Of a stretch of DNA of 64,000 bases, positions 45,589-53,311 are shown piece after piece. Positions within the stretch are counted from its first letter, which is position 1. Each line of letters begins with the position of its first letter. Source of the stretch: Lachnospiraceae bacterium (GTDB lineage Bacteria > Bacillota > Clostridia > Lachnospirales > Lachnospiraceae); NCBI GenBank assembly GCA_017439665.1, contig JAFSIS010000024.1, positions 1 through 64,000 on the forward strand. Direction: 5' to 3'. The notes beneath the pieces are model-generated. The model was not told the origin of the DNA and ran no database searches. It saw only the letters and a list, made by a program, of their open reading frames with translations. A program made the translations under genes and the position numbers.

Positions 45589-47043
45589 ATGTTTGACTAT
45601 GATGTGATCATTATCGGTGCCGGAGTATGCGGTACGGCCATTGCCAGAGAGCTGTCCCGGTATCAGGTGAGGATTGGGGTACTGGAAAAAGAAGAGGATG
45701 TTTGCTGTGGTACCTCAAAGGCCAATTCCGCCATCATTCATGCAGGCTTTGATGCACCTGAGGGCTCCCTGATGGCAAAGCTGAACGTTCGGGGAAACGA
45801 GATGATGGATAAACTCTCCCGGGATTTGGATTTTCCCTTTAAACGTAACGGCTCCCTGGTGCTCTGCCTGAATGAGGAGGACAGACCGAAGCTGGAGACG
45901 CTGTATGAGAGGGGAATAGCTAACGGCGTCAAAGAATTAAAAATACTGGAGCGGGATGAGGTGCTAAAGCTGGAAGAAAATCTGTCCGATGAGGTCTCGG
46001 CGGCCCTTCATGCACCCACAGGAGGGATTGTATGTCCCTTTCAGATGAACATTGCTTTTGCGGAAAATGCCCATGCCAACGGAGTTGAGTTTTATTTCGA
46101 TACTGAAGTGGAGAATATTGAGAAGCTGGAAGAGGGGTTTGCCATAAAAACAAAGAGCCGGACTTTTAAGGCGAAATATGTGGTCAATGCGGCAGGGGTA
46201 CACGCTGACCGGCTCCACAATATGGTCAGCACCCGGACATTAAGAATCACACCGCGAAAGGGAGAGTACTGTCTTTTGGACAAGGCAGCAGGCAAGCTGG
46301 TCAGCCGAACCATTTTTTCCCTTCCCGGACGCTTTGGCAAGGGAGTGCTGGTGACGCCCACCATTCATGGCAATCTGCTGATGGGGCCCACAGCCACAGA
46401 TATTTCGGATAAGGAAGGAACCAACACCACCAGGGAGGGACTTGAGGAGGTTTTGAAAAAAACAGCAAAAAGCGTAAAGAATATTCCCGTAAAGCAGATC
46501 ATTACCTCCTTTGCCGGCTTAAGAGCCCATGAGGAAGGAAGAGAATTTATCATTGAAGAGGCAGAGGATGCCAGGGGATTTATCGACTGTGCCGGAATCC
46601 AATCCCCGGGCTTGAGCAGCTGTCCAGCCATTGGGGAAATGGTGGCACAGCTGTTAAAAGAAAAAATGCAGCTAAAGGAGAAAGAAAGCTTTATTTTCAC
46701 CCGGACGGGAATGCTGAATCCGAAGGATTTATCTTTGGAGGAGAGAAACCGTCTGATCCGGGAAAATCCTGCTTATGGAACCATCGTCTGCCGTTGTGAA
46801 ATGGTGACAGAAGGAGAAATTGTGGATGCCATAACCAGACCCCTGGGGGCACGTTCACTGGATGGGGTGAAGCGAAGGACCAGGGCAGGAATGGGGCGGT
46901 GCCAGTCCGGCTTCTGTTCTCCCAGGACCATGGAAATACTTGCCGAAAGGCTGGATATCCACAAGCCTGAAGTGACCAAGATGGGAGCAGGATCGGAGCT
47001 GATTCTGGGCACCAATAAAGATACCCTGGAGGATAAGGAATGA
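45589..47043 (+). CDS. glpA: FAD-dependent glycerol-3-phosphate dehydrogenase-like protein with [2Fe-2S] BFD domain
   Basis: 484 residues. An N-terminal FAD dinucleotide fold (YDVIIIGAGVCGTAIARELS) is followed by a DAO-type oxidoreductase domain and a C-terminal BFD-like domain with four cysteines (VCRCEMVTEGE, then GRCQSGFC). This matches the GlpA-type anaerobic subunit. RBS GGGAGGAG. Stop overlaps the next gene by four bases. Confidence 0.88.
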   Translation: MFDYDVIIIGAGVCGTAIARELSRYQVRIGVLEKEEDVCCGTSKANSAIIHAGFDAPEGSLMAKLNVRGNEMMDKLSRDLDFPFKRNGSLVLCLNEEDRPKLETLYERGIANGVKELKILERDEVLKLEENLSDEVSAALHAPTGGIVCPFQMNIAFAENAHANGVEFYFDTEVENIEKLEEGFAIKTKSRTFKAKYVVNAAGVHADRLHNMVSTRTLRITPRKGEYCLLDKAAGKLVSRTIFSLPGRFGKGVLVTPTIHGNLLMGPTATDISDKEGTNTTREGLEEVLKKTAKSVKNIPVKQIITSFAGLRAHEEGREFIIEEAEDARGFIDCAGIQSPGLSSCPAIGEMVAQLLKEKMQLKEKESFIFTRTGMLNPKDLSLEERNRLIRENPAYGTIVCRCEMVTEGEIVDAITRPLGARSLDGVKRRTRAGMGRCQSGFCSPRTMEILAERLDIHKPEVTKMGAGSELILGTNKDTLEDKE

Positions 47044-48329
47044 AGGCTTATGACATAGTGATTATCGGAGGCGGTCCGGCCGGTCTGGCAGCAGCAATAT
47101 CCGCGAAAAAAGCGGGAATAGAGAGCATATTGATCCTGGAAAGGGACCAGGAGCTGGGCGGGATTTTGAACCAGTGCATCCATAATGGATTCGGGCTACA
47201 TATCTTTCAGGAGGAACTGACCGGACCGGAATATGCAGACCGCTATATCAGGCAGGTGAAGGCTCTGAATATTGAATATCAGCTGAATACCATGGTGATG
47301 GAGATCAGCCGGGATAAGCTGGTAACGGTGATGAACAGGGAAGAGGGACTGTTTCAGATTCAGGCAAAGGCGGTGGTTCTGGCCATGGGATGCCGGGAGA
47401 GGAGCAGGGGAGCCCTGAATATTCCGGGTTTTCGCCCGGCCGGTATTTTTTCGGCGGGAACTGCCCAGAGACTGGTAAACCGGGAAGGATATCTGCCGGG
47501 CAGAGAGGTAGTCATCCTGGGCAGCGGGGATATTGGATTGATCATGGCCAGAAGAATGACTCTGGAAGGGGCAAAAGTGAAGGTGGTGGCAGAGCTGATG
47601 CCCTACTCAGGAGGTTTAAAGAGAAATATCGTTCAGTGCCTGGATGATTTTGGAATTCCCCTGAAATTAAGCCATACGGTAGTAGATATTAAGGGGAAAA
47701 AGAGGCTGGAATCGGTTACCCTGGCCAGGGTAGATGAAAAAGGAAAGCCTGTGCTGGGGACAGAAGAGGAATATTCCTGTGATACCCTTCTTTTATCCGT
47801 AGGGCTGATTCCGGAAAATGAGCTTTCAGTTTCTATGGGGGTAGAGATGGATTCTGTTACCTCGGGGCCAAGGGTGAATGAGAGTCTGGAAACCAGTATT
47901 CCGGGGGTATTTGCCTGCGGCAATGTGCTCCATGTCCATGACCTGGTGGATTTTGTATCTGAAGAAGCAGCCTTGGCAGGAAAATGTGCAGCCCTCCATG
48001 TTCTCAGGAAAGAGGATGAAGGAAAGTTAGCGGAGATATTTCCGGAAGAAAAAGAGAATATCCGGCTGGTAGCAGGAGAGGGAATCCGTTATACGGTACC
48101 GGCCGTAATCAACATTGGACGGATGGAGGAGGAACTGAAGGTTCGTTTCCGGGTAGGCAGTGTCTATAAGAATGCCTTTATCACCGTTTATTTTGATGAG
48201 GAAGAAGTATTCAGGAAGAAGAAGCTGATCCTGGCTCCAGGAGAGATGGAAGAGGTGGAGCTGACGAAGGAGAAGCTGGAAGAATTTCCCAGGCTGTCGC
48301 AGATCATCCTGAGGATCGAAGAAAAGTAA
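47040..48329 (+). CDS. FAD-dependent oxidoreductase partner of the GlpA-like protein
   Basis: 429 residues, pyridine-nucleotide-disulfide type: YDIVIIGGGPAGLAAAISAK (FAD), VVILGSGDIGLIMARR (second nucleotide site) and VFACGNVLHVHDLVD. It lies between the GlpA-like protein and a DUF1667 protein. In many Firmicutes this triplet replaces GlpABC as the anaerobic glycerol-3-phosphate dehydrogenase (from general knowledge of such clusters). The electron acceptor is unknown. Confidence 0.83.
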   Translation: MKAYDIVIIGGGPAGLAAAISAKKAGIESILILERDQELGGILNQCIHNGFGLHIFQEELTGPEYADRYIRQVKALNIEYQLNTMVMEISRDKLVTVMNREEGLFQIQAKAVVLAMGCRERSRGALNIPGFRPAGIFSAGTAQRLVNREGYLPGREVVILGSGDIGLIMARRMTLEGAKVKVVAELMPYSGGLKRNIVQCLDDFGIPLKLSHTVVDIKGKKRLESVTLARVDEKGKPVLGTEEEYSCDTLLLSVGLIPENELSVSMGVEMDSVTSGPRVNESLETSIPGVFACGNVLHVHDLVDFVSEEAALAGKCAALHVLRKEDEGKLAEIFPEEKENIRLVAGEGIRYTVPAVINIGRMEEELKVRFRVGSVYKNAFITVYFDEEEVFRKKKLILAPGEMEEVELTKEKLEEFPRLSQIILRIEEK

Positions 48330-48392
48330 GGAATCAGAAAATGGATCAAAAAAGACAGGTTTTCTGAAAAAGAGGTACAGAATTTGATCGGC

Positions 48393-48419
48393 AAAAAGGC
48401 TGTTAAAACAGCAGAAAAG
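48393..48419 (+). repeat. GGCTG-type pre-RBS hairpin motif before the DUF1667 gene
   Basis: AAAAAGGCTGTT, AA, AACAGCAGAAAAG. A 6-bp stem GCTGTT/AACAGC followed by an AG-rich ribosome-site region. One of five such motifs in the window. Confidence 0.6.
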
Positions 48420-48427
48420 TGGTGTAT

Positions 48428-48793
48428 ATGAGGGAAATCAATTTAATCTGCATCAACTGTCCCCTTGGCTGCCCCCTGGTGGTGGAGATGGAGGGAAAGG
48501 AAGTTCTCAAGGTTACCGGAAATACCTGTAAACGGGGAGAGATTTATGGAAGAAAGGAAGTAACCGATCCCACCAGAATCGTTACCTCTACCGTAAGGGT
48601 CAAAGGCTCCAAAGAAAAGACGGTTCCGGTGAAAACGTCTAAGGATATTCCAAAGGATAAAATCTTTTCCTGTGTAACCGCATTAAAAGAAGTGGAAGTG
48701 GAAGCACCGATATATATGGGTGATATCATTCTGGAAAATGTTGCGGACACCGGGATAAATATCATTGCAACAAAAAATGTGTATTCAGGTTAA
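48428..48793 (+). CDS. DUF1667 iron-sulfur-type protein
   Basis: 121 residues beginning REINLICINCPLGCPLVVEM, with cysteines C-x-x-C-x-x-x-C (CINCPLGC) and a later TCKRGEIYG, typical of DUF1667. Probably a small electron-transfer or maturation partner of the two flavoproteins upstream. ATG 48428 chosen; GTG 48419 is possible. Confidence 0.87.
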   Translation: MREINLICINCPLGCPLVVEMEGKEVLKVTGNTCKRGEIYGRKEVTDPTRIVTSTVRVKGSKEKTVPVKTSKDIPKDKIFSCVTALKEVEVEAPIYMGDIILENVADTGINIIATKNVYSG

Positions 48794-48863
48794 GAAGGAA
48801 CAAAAAAGGTGATTTTTCCATACCTCTTTTTTATTTGCTGTTTACTTCACAATTGATTGAGCC

Positions 48864-48892
48864 GCATATTTCTTTTATATCCTGCCATACTG
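48864..48892 (+). promoter_or_regulatory. Sigma-G-like promoter for spoVAD
   Basis: GCATA (48864-48868) and CATACTG (48886-48892) are 17 bases apart. This fits the Bacillus sigma-G pattern (GHATR, about 17, CATnnTA) with one mismatch in the -10. The start site would be about 105 bases before spoVAD. Confidence 0.5.
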
Positions 48893-48973
48893 ATAGCAAA
48901 AGAATCAGGAGCTGCATCATTTTCTTCACAGCTTTAAGCTGAGAGGATATTGTACAGCAGGATTCTGTAATTT

Positions 48974-48999
48974 AAAGGCTGTCTAAGCAGCAGAAGGAG
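48974..48999 (+). repeat. GGCTG-type pre-RBS hairpin motif before spoVAD
   Basis: AAAGGCTGTCTAAGCAGCAG then AAGGAG. GCTG pairs with CAGC, and the ribosome site follows at once. Confidence 0.6.
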
Positions 49000-49005
49000 A
49001 AGAAA

Positions 49006-50040
49006 ATGAGGGATATAAAGAATCGTATGCTGGGAAAGGGGAGTATGGAATTCGGGACTCCCGTAAGGATCGCCTGCAGCGCATCCATTGTGGGAAAAAA
49101 AGAGGGAGAAGGGCCTCTGGGCCAGCTTTTTGACCAGGTAGGGCAGGAGGATATGTTCGGGGCAAAGACCTGGGAAGAGGCAGAGAGTACCCTGCAGAAA
49201 GAGGCTGTACAGCTTTGTCTGGATAAGAGCGGAGTAAAAATAGAGGATATCCGCTATCTGTTCGCGGGTGACTTACTTGGTCAATCTATTGCTTCCAGCT
49301 TTGGACTGGCTCAGTATGAAACACCTCTATTCGGTCTGTACGGAGCCTGTTCTACCAGCGGGCTCTCCATTACTCTAGGCTCTATCACCATTGCGGCGGG
49401 GCTGGCAGATAAAGTCATGTGTGTCACCTCCAGCCATTTTGCCAGTGCAGAAAAGGAATTCCGCTATCCTTTGGAATATGGAAATCAAAGACCACTGTCA
49501 GCATCCTGGACAGTAACCGGTGGTGGTGCTTTTTTATTGTCTGATCAGCCGGAACAGAAGGACCGGGCACAGATTGCAGGGGTTACTCCGGGAAAGATCG
49601 TTGACTATGGGCTGAAGGATTCCATGAATATGGGGGCCTGTATGGCTCCGGCAGCCTGTGACACCATTTGCCGCCATTTTCAGGATTTTAAGCGAAAACC
49701 GGAGGATTATGACAAGATTGTCACCGGAGATCTGGGATATGTGGGACAGCAGGCATTGTTTGACTTATTGAGTCAAAAGGGGATTGATATCTCCGACCGA
49801 CATATGGACTGCGGAATCGAGATGTTTGATCAGAATACCCAGGATACCCATGCCGGAGGAAGCGGCTGCGGCTGTGCAGCCACGGTACTGTCAGCCTATC
49901 TGCTAAAGCAGCTGGAAGAAGGAAACTGGAAGAGGATTCTCTTTCTTCCCACAGGAGCACTTTTAAGCAAGGTCAGCTTTAATGAAGGACAGACGGTTCC
50001 GGGAATTGCCCATGGGGTAGTGATCGAAGCCATCTCTTGA
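49006..50040 (+). CDS. spoVAD: Stage V sporulation protein AD
   Basis: 344 residues, thiolase-like fold without the usual catalytic set. SpoVAD binds dipicolinic acid at the spore inner membrane. Family phrases are FGLYGACSTSGLSITLGSIT and MDCGIEMFDQNTQDTHAGGS. AAGGAG stands before the ATG. It is separated from spoVAC by 17 kb of metabolic genes and seems to have its own forespore-type promoter. A terminator-like hairpin (AAAAAAGGT, ACC, TTTTTT) lies upstream near 48800-48830. Confidence 0.95.
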   Translation: MRDIKNRMLGKGSMEFGTPVRIACSASIVGKKEGEGPLGQLFDQVGQEDMFGAKTWEEAESTLQKEAVQLCLDKSGVKIEDIRYLFAGDLLGQSIASSFGLAQYETPLFGLYGACSTSGLSITLGSITIAAGLADKVMCVTSSHFASAEKEFRYPLEYGNQRPLSASWTVTGGGAFLLSDQPEQKDRAQIAGVTPGKIVDYGLKDSMNMGACMAPAACDTICRHFQDFKRKPEDYDKIVTGDLGYVGQQALFDLLSQKGIDISDRHMDCGIEMFDQNTQDTHAGGSGCGCAATVLSAYLLKQLEEGNWKRILFLPTGALLSKVSFNEGQTVPGIAHGVVIEAIS

Positions 50041-50065
50041 AAAAAACTTTTTTCACTGTTATACT
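50037..50065 (+). promoter_or_regulatory. Sigma-A-type promoter after spoVAD
   Basis: TTGAAA (50037-50042) overlaps the spoVAD stop; TATACT (50060-50065) follows after 17 bases. It would drive the small ORFs and ridA. Confidence 0.6.
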
Positions 50066-50094
50066 GAAACCTGGTGAAATGAGGTTATCTTTAT

Positions 50095-50208
50095 ATGAGT
50101 ATCAGGGAAACGATGATTTGGTCAGCGTTTCTCCGGATGTATGATAAACCCTGTGAAAACCATAGGATTTGGAAAGAAGACAACAGGACAACCATGAAGC
50201 AGGAGTGA
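50095..50208 (+). CDS. Possible 37-residue small protein
   Basis: MSIRETMIWSAFLRMYDKPC and on to TTMKQE. It starts 30 bases after a good promoter with GAGG about nine bases before the ATG, and ends 12 bases before the next gene. No family recognised. It could be a leader peptide or chance. Confidence 0.3.
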   Translation: MSIRETMIWSAFLRMYDKPCENHRIWKEDNRTTMKQE

Positions 50209-50220
50209 AGGTGAGGGCCG

Positions 50221-50451
50221 ATGAGAACCATGGAGTTTAAAATGGAGAGACAGGGACTTTTACAGGAGGGGCAGCAGGTGACCATAACCGAGGGGCTTCT
50301 GCCCAGTAACTACTATTATACCATTGATCCTTCCCTTGCCATGTCCGGTAATGTCCCTTTCCGGGAGCGGCTTCTGGCAAGAGAAGGAAGGGTGACCGGA
50401 ATCGTGGAAAATGACCGTGGCTTTTATGTCACAGTTGTCTTTGAAGAATAG
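50221..50451 (+). CDS. Small hypothetical protein
   Basis: 76 residues: MRTMEFKMERQGLLQEGQQV, then EGLLPSNYYYTIDPSLAMSG. GAAGGTGAG precedes the ATG at six bases. It looks like a small beta-rich barrel (GRVTGIVENDRGFYVTVVFE resembles an SH3/KOW-like end). Function unknown. It lies between spoVAD and ridA. Confidence 0.6.
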   Translation: MRTMEFKMERQGLLQEGQQVTITEGLLPSNYYYTIDPSLAMSGNVPFRERLLAREGRVTGIVENDRGFYVTVVFEE

Positions 50452-50508
50452 CCCCGTCAGATATCCAGGTGGACAGCCGTAATGCAGAGGAAAGGAAGAG
50501 AAAAGAAG

Positions 50509-50892
50509 ATGAGTATGAAAAAGATTGCAACCGATAAGGCACCGGCAGCTATTGGGCACTATTCCCAGGCTGTCCGGGTGGATAAATTTCTGTTTACTTC
50601 CGGACAGATTCCCATTAATCCGGAAAATGGACAGATTGAGGCAGAAGGAATTGAGGCACAGGCAAAGCAGGTGATGTTAAATATCGGTGCTATTTTAGAA
50701 GAGGCAGGAACAGATTATGCACATGTGGTAAAAACTACCTGCTTTTTGGCAGATATGGCAGATTTTGCCGCTTTCAATCAGGTATACGAGCAGTATTTTA
50801 CCGAAAAACCGGCCAGAAGCTGTGTGGCGGTAAAGGAGCTTCCCAAGGCAGTGCTCTGTGAAGTGGAAGTGATCGCTTATCTGGAAGATTAG
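50509..50892 (+). CDS. ridA: RidA family enamine/imine deaminase
   Basis: 127 residues. Family hallmarks APAAIGHYSQAVRVDKFLFT, SGQIPINPENG, and RSCVAVKELPKAVLCEVEVI (the conserved Arg and C-terminal Glu). RidA hydrolyses reactive enamines made by PLP enzymes. ATG 50509 has AGGAAGAG upstream. Confidence 0.94.
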   Translation: MSMKKIATDKAPAAIGHYSQAVRVDKFLFTSGQIPINPENGQIEAEGIEAQAKQVMLNIGAILEEAGTDYAHVVKTTCFLADMADFAAFNQVYEQYFTEKPARSCVAVKELPKAVLCEVEVIAYLED

Positions 50893-50895
50893 GGC

Positions 50896-51035
50896 GAAAA
50901 ATCAGAGATTTTCACTTATTTAAGCAGTATTGCAGGCAAAGCTTGCGATATGCATGGAGATTATTCTGAAAAATCAGAGATTTTCACTTATTTAAGCAGT
51001 ATTGCAAGTAAAGCCTGCGATATGCATGGGGATTA
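50896..51035 (+). repeat. 72-bp direct tandem duplication before aroK
   Basis: Units at 50896-50967 and 50968-51035 differ at only a few positions. Each contains AAAATCAGAGATTTT (a small hairpin) and TGCGATATGCATGG. The second copy supplies the aroK ribosome site (GGGGAT), so the first copy may be the ancestral leader. Confidence 0.88.
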
Positions 51036-51037
51036 AG

Positions 51038-51541
51038 ATGGAAAAGAATATTGTTTTGATCGGTATGCCTGGTGCAGGAAAGAGTACCGTGGGTGTGGTT
51101 CTTGCCAAGCGGCTGGGACTTGATTTTGTGGACTCCGATCTGGTGATCCAGCAGCAGGAGGGAAAGCTTTTGCATCAGCTGATCACCGAGCAGGGACTGG
51201 ATGGCTTTCTGGAAACAGAGAATCGGATTAATGCAGCTCTTACGCCGAAGCTGCCCTCCGTTATTGCTACGGGAGGAAGTGTAATATATGGTAGAGAAGC
51301 TATGGAGCATTTTTCACAGATAGCTGCTGTTATATATCTTAAGCTTACACTTTCTACCCTTAAAACGAGGCTGGGTGATCTGAATGAGCGGGGCGTGGCC
51401 CTGAAGGAAGGACAGACGCTGGAAAGCCTGTATGAAGAGAGAATTCCCCTGTATCAGCATTATGCAGAAATAACCATTAACTGTGAAGGCAAGGAAATCC
51501 GGGAAATCGTAGAAGAGATTGCAAGTGAATTATTGCGATAA
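51038..51541 (+). CDS. aroK: Shikimate kinase
   Basis: 167 residues. ATP-dependent 3-phosphorylation of shikimate in aromatic amino acid synthesis. P-loop IGMPGAGKSTVG, DSDLVIQQ, and ATGGSVIYG (usually GGG, here GGS) plus RIPLY near the lid end. ATG 51038 chosen; the frame upstream lies in the duplicated leader. No other aro genes are nearby. Confidence 0.9.
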   Translation: MEKNIVLIGMPGAGKSTVGVVLAKRLGLDFVDSDLVIQQQEGKLLHQLITEQGLDGFLETENRINAALTPKLPSVIATGGSVIYGREAMEHFSQIAAVIYLKLTLSTLKTRLGDLNERGVALKEGQTLESLYEERIPLYQHYAEITINCEGKEIREIVEEIASELLR

Positions 51542-51596
51542 GTATATCAGTATATCAGCTTATTGCATTGGTTTAGGACAGGAAGATAGACAAAAG

Positions 51597-52520
51597 ATGA
51601 AAAACAGAGATTTTAAAAGCAGTATTCTGCTTTTTCTGGCGGCCTTTATCTGGGGTGTGGCCTTCGTGGCACAGAGTGTAGGGATGGACTATGTGGGGCC
51701 CATGACCTTTAATGGCAGCCGTTTTTTACTGGGAGGAACAGTGCTCCTCCCTTTTATTTATTATCGAAAAAAAACAGGACAGGAAAAAAAGGCAGAGGAT
51801 CCTAAGGAAGCAGGAGCATTGAGGAAGATGACACTGACGGGGGGCATCTGCTGCGGTCTGGCTATTTGTATATCCTCCTGCCTGCAGCAGTACGGAATTC
51901 AATATACCACGGTGGGAAAGGCCGGTTTTATCACGGCTCTTTACATCGTCATCGTTCCTATCTTGGGGATTTTTTTAGGAAAAAAAGCCGGACTTTTAGT
52001 CTGGGCGGGGGCCCTGTTGGCAATAGTAGGATTCTATTTATTGTGTATCACGGAAAGCTTTCGGATCAATCAGGGAGATATGCTGGTTTTCCTTTGTGCC
52101 ATCAGCTTTTCTTTTCATATTTTGATTATCGATCATTTTGCGCCTAAGGTGGATGGGGTGAAGCTTTCCTGTATCCAGTTTTATGTTAGTGGGATCTTGT
52201 GTACCCTGGCGGCTTTTATCCTGGAAAAACCAACCTGGTCCGGACTTGTGGCCGGGGCTGCCCCCATTCTCTATGCCGGGATCTTTTCCTGTGGAGTGGC
52301 TTACACCCTGCAGATTCTGGGACAGGCCAGAGTACAGCCTACAGTGGCGTCCATGATCCTCAGCCTGGAATCGGTGATCTCGGTTCTGGCAGGCTGGGTC
52401 ATTTTGAAAGAGACACTGACAGGAAGGCAGCTTGTAGGCTGCATCCTGGTATTTTTAGCAATCATTCTGGCCCAGCTTCCCTGGCCGCCAAAGAAGAGTG
52501 GCGAAGAAGCATGCAGGTGA
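51597..52520 (+). CDS. EamA/DMT-family transporter
   Basis: 307 residues, ten hydrophobic segments with the two-EamA-repeat pattern (FLAAFIWGVAFVAQSVGMDY; later ISCGVAYTLQILGQARVQPT-like and SLESVISVLAGWVIL). Probably exports metabolites. ATG 51597 with AGGAAG upstream. Substrate unknown. Confidence 0.88.
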   Translation: MKNRDFKSSILLFLAAFIWGVAFVAQSVGMDYVGPMTFNGSRFLLGGTVLLPFIYYRKKTGQEKKAEDPKEAGALRKMTLTGGICCGLAICISSCLQQYGIQYTTVGKAGFITALYIVIVPILGIFLGKKAGLLVWAGALLAIVGFYLLCITESFRINQGDMLVFLCAISFSFHILIIDHFAPKVDGVKLSCIQFYVSGILCTLAAFILEKPTWSGLVAGAAPILYAGIFSCGVAYTLQILGQARVQPTVASMILSLESVISVLAGWVILKETLTGRQLVGCILVFLAIILAQLPWPPKKSGEEACR

Positions 52521-52742
52521 AGGCGACGGCCAGCGAAGAAGCATAGACTCAGGCGAAAGAATGATGGAGAAGAATGTAGACAGAAAAGCATAGACTCAGG
52601 TGGAAGGAATTAATGGGTGTGGGCATATAGGCAAAAAAAGCTTCCTGATGCCCCGGAGTAAAGAATACCAGTCCAAAGAGTCCCCAAATCAAAGAAATCA
52701 GCCACAAAAGCCCGGAGCAGGAATAATTATTTTTTCTTTGGA
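52521..52742. other. Repeat-rich spacer before spoVAE
   Basis: About 220 bases with no supported gene. Short direct repeats: GCGAAGAAGCAT twice (about 52500-52545) and GCATAGACTCAGG twice (about 52541 and 52589). Confidence 0.5.
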
Positions 52743-52773
52743 GATAGTAGATAGAAATATCTACTATTTTTTT
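52743..52773 (+). terminator. AT-rich hairpin with T-run directly before spoVAE
   Basis: GATAGTAGATA-GAAA-TATCTACTATT followed by Ts, 13 bases before the spoVAE start. It can be a terminator for upstream transcripts or an attenuator; the spoVAE ribosome site GGAGG begins right after the T-run. Confidence 0.7.
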
Positions 52774-52785
52774 GGAGGAAAAATT

Positions 52786-53142
52786 ATGGATTATGTGAAG
52801 GCCTTTCTGGTGGGTGGGATTATCTGTGCTCTGGTACAGATCCTGATGGAAAAGACGAAGCTGCTGCCTGGGCGGATCATGGTACTTCTGGTAGTAAGCG
52901 GAGCTGTTTTAAGTGCAGTGGGACTTTATGAACCCTTCGTGGAGTTTGCCGGTGCCGGTGCCAGCGTGCCCCTGCTGGGTTTTGGCAATGTGCTGATGAA
53001 GGGTGTGAAGGAAGCAGTAGACAAAGAGGGCTTTCTGGGACTTTTTCAGGGAGGCTTCAAGGCCGGGGCTGTGGGCTGCAGCGCAGCCTTGATCTTTGGT
53101 TATATCGCCAGCCTTCTGACCAGTTCCAAGATGAAAAAATAG
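52786..53142 (+). CDS. spoVAE: Stage V sporulation protein AE
   Basis: 118 residues, three or four hydrophobic segments (DYVKAFLVGGIICALVQILM; GAGASVPLLGFGNVLMKGV). The sequence matches the membrane SpoVAE (SpoVAEb-type) family, part of the dipicolinic-acid channel. GGAGG precedes ATG 52786. The long frame upstream (from 52600) is non-coding. Confidence 0.93.
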   Translation: MDYVKAFLVGGIICALVQILMEKTKLLPGRIMVLLVVSGAVLSAVGLYEPFVEFAGAGASVPLLGFGNVLMKGVKEAVDKEGFLGLFQGGFKAGAVGCSAALIFGYIASLLTSSKMKK

Positions 53143-53197
53143 GAAGGATTCACGACAAGTCCGGGAATTCTGAATAGTTACAAAAGTAAAGAAAGAA

Positions 53198-53226
53198 GTG
53201 ACTTTAGGAGAAAAATATTTTATACT
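53198..53226 (+). promoter_or_regulatory. Promoter for feoAB
   Basis: GTGACT (53198-53203) and TATACT (53221-53226) with 17-base spacing. I see no convincing Fur box. A trace of the palindromic repeat end (CTGAATAGTTAC) lies at about 53170. Confidence 0.5.
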
Positions 53227-53311
53227 TACTGTAAAACAAATTTTTGTATCAGCCAAAGCATTTTGCCGGATTGGCTGGAAGGATACAGCAGGATAAGGTG
53301 GTGACCTTAGT

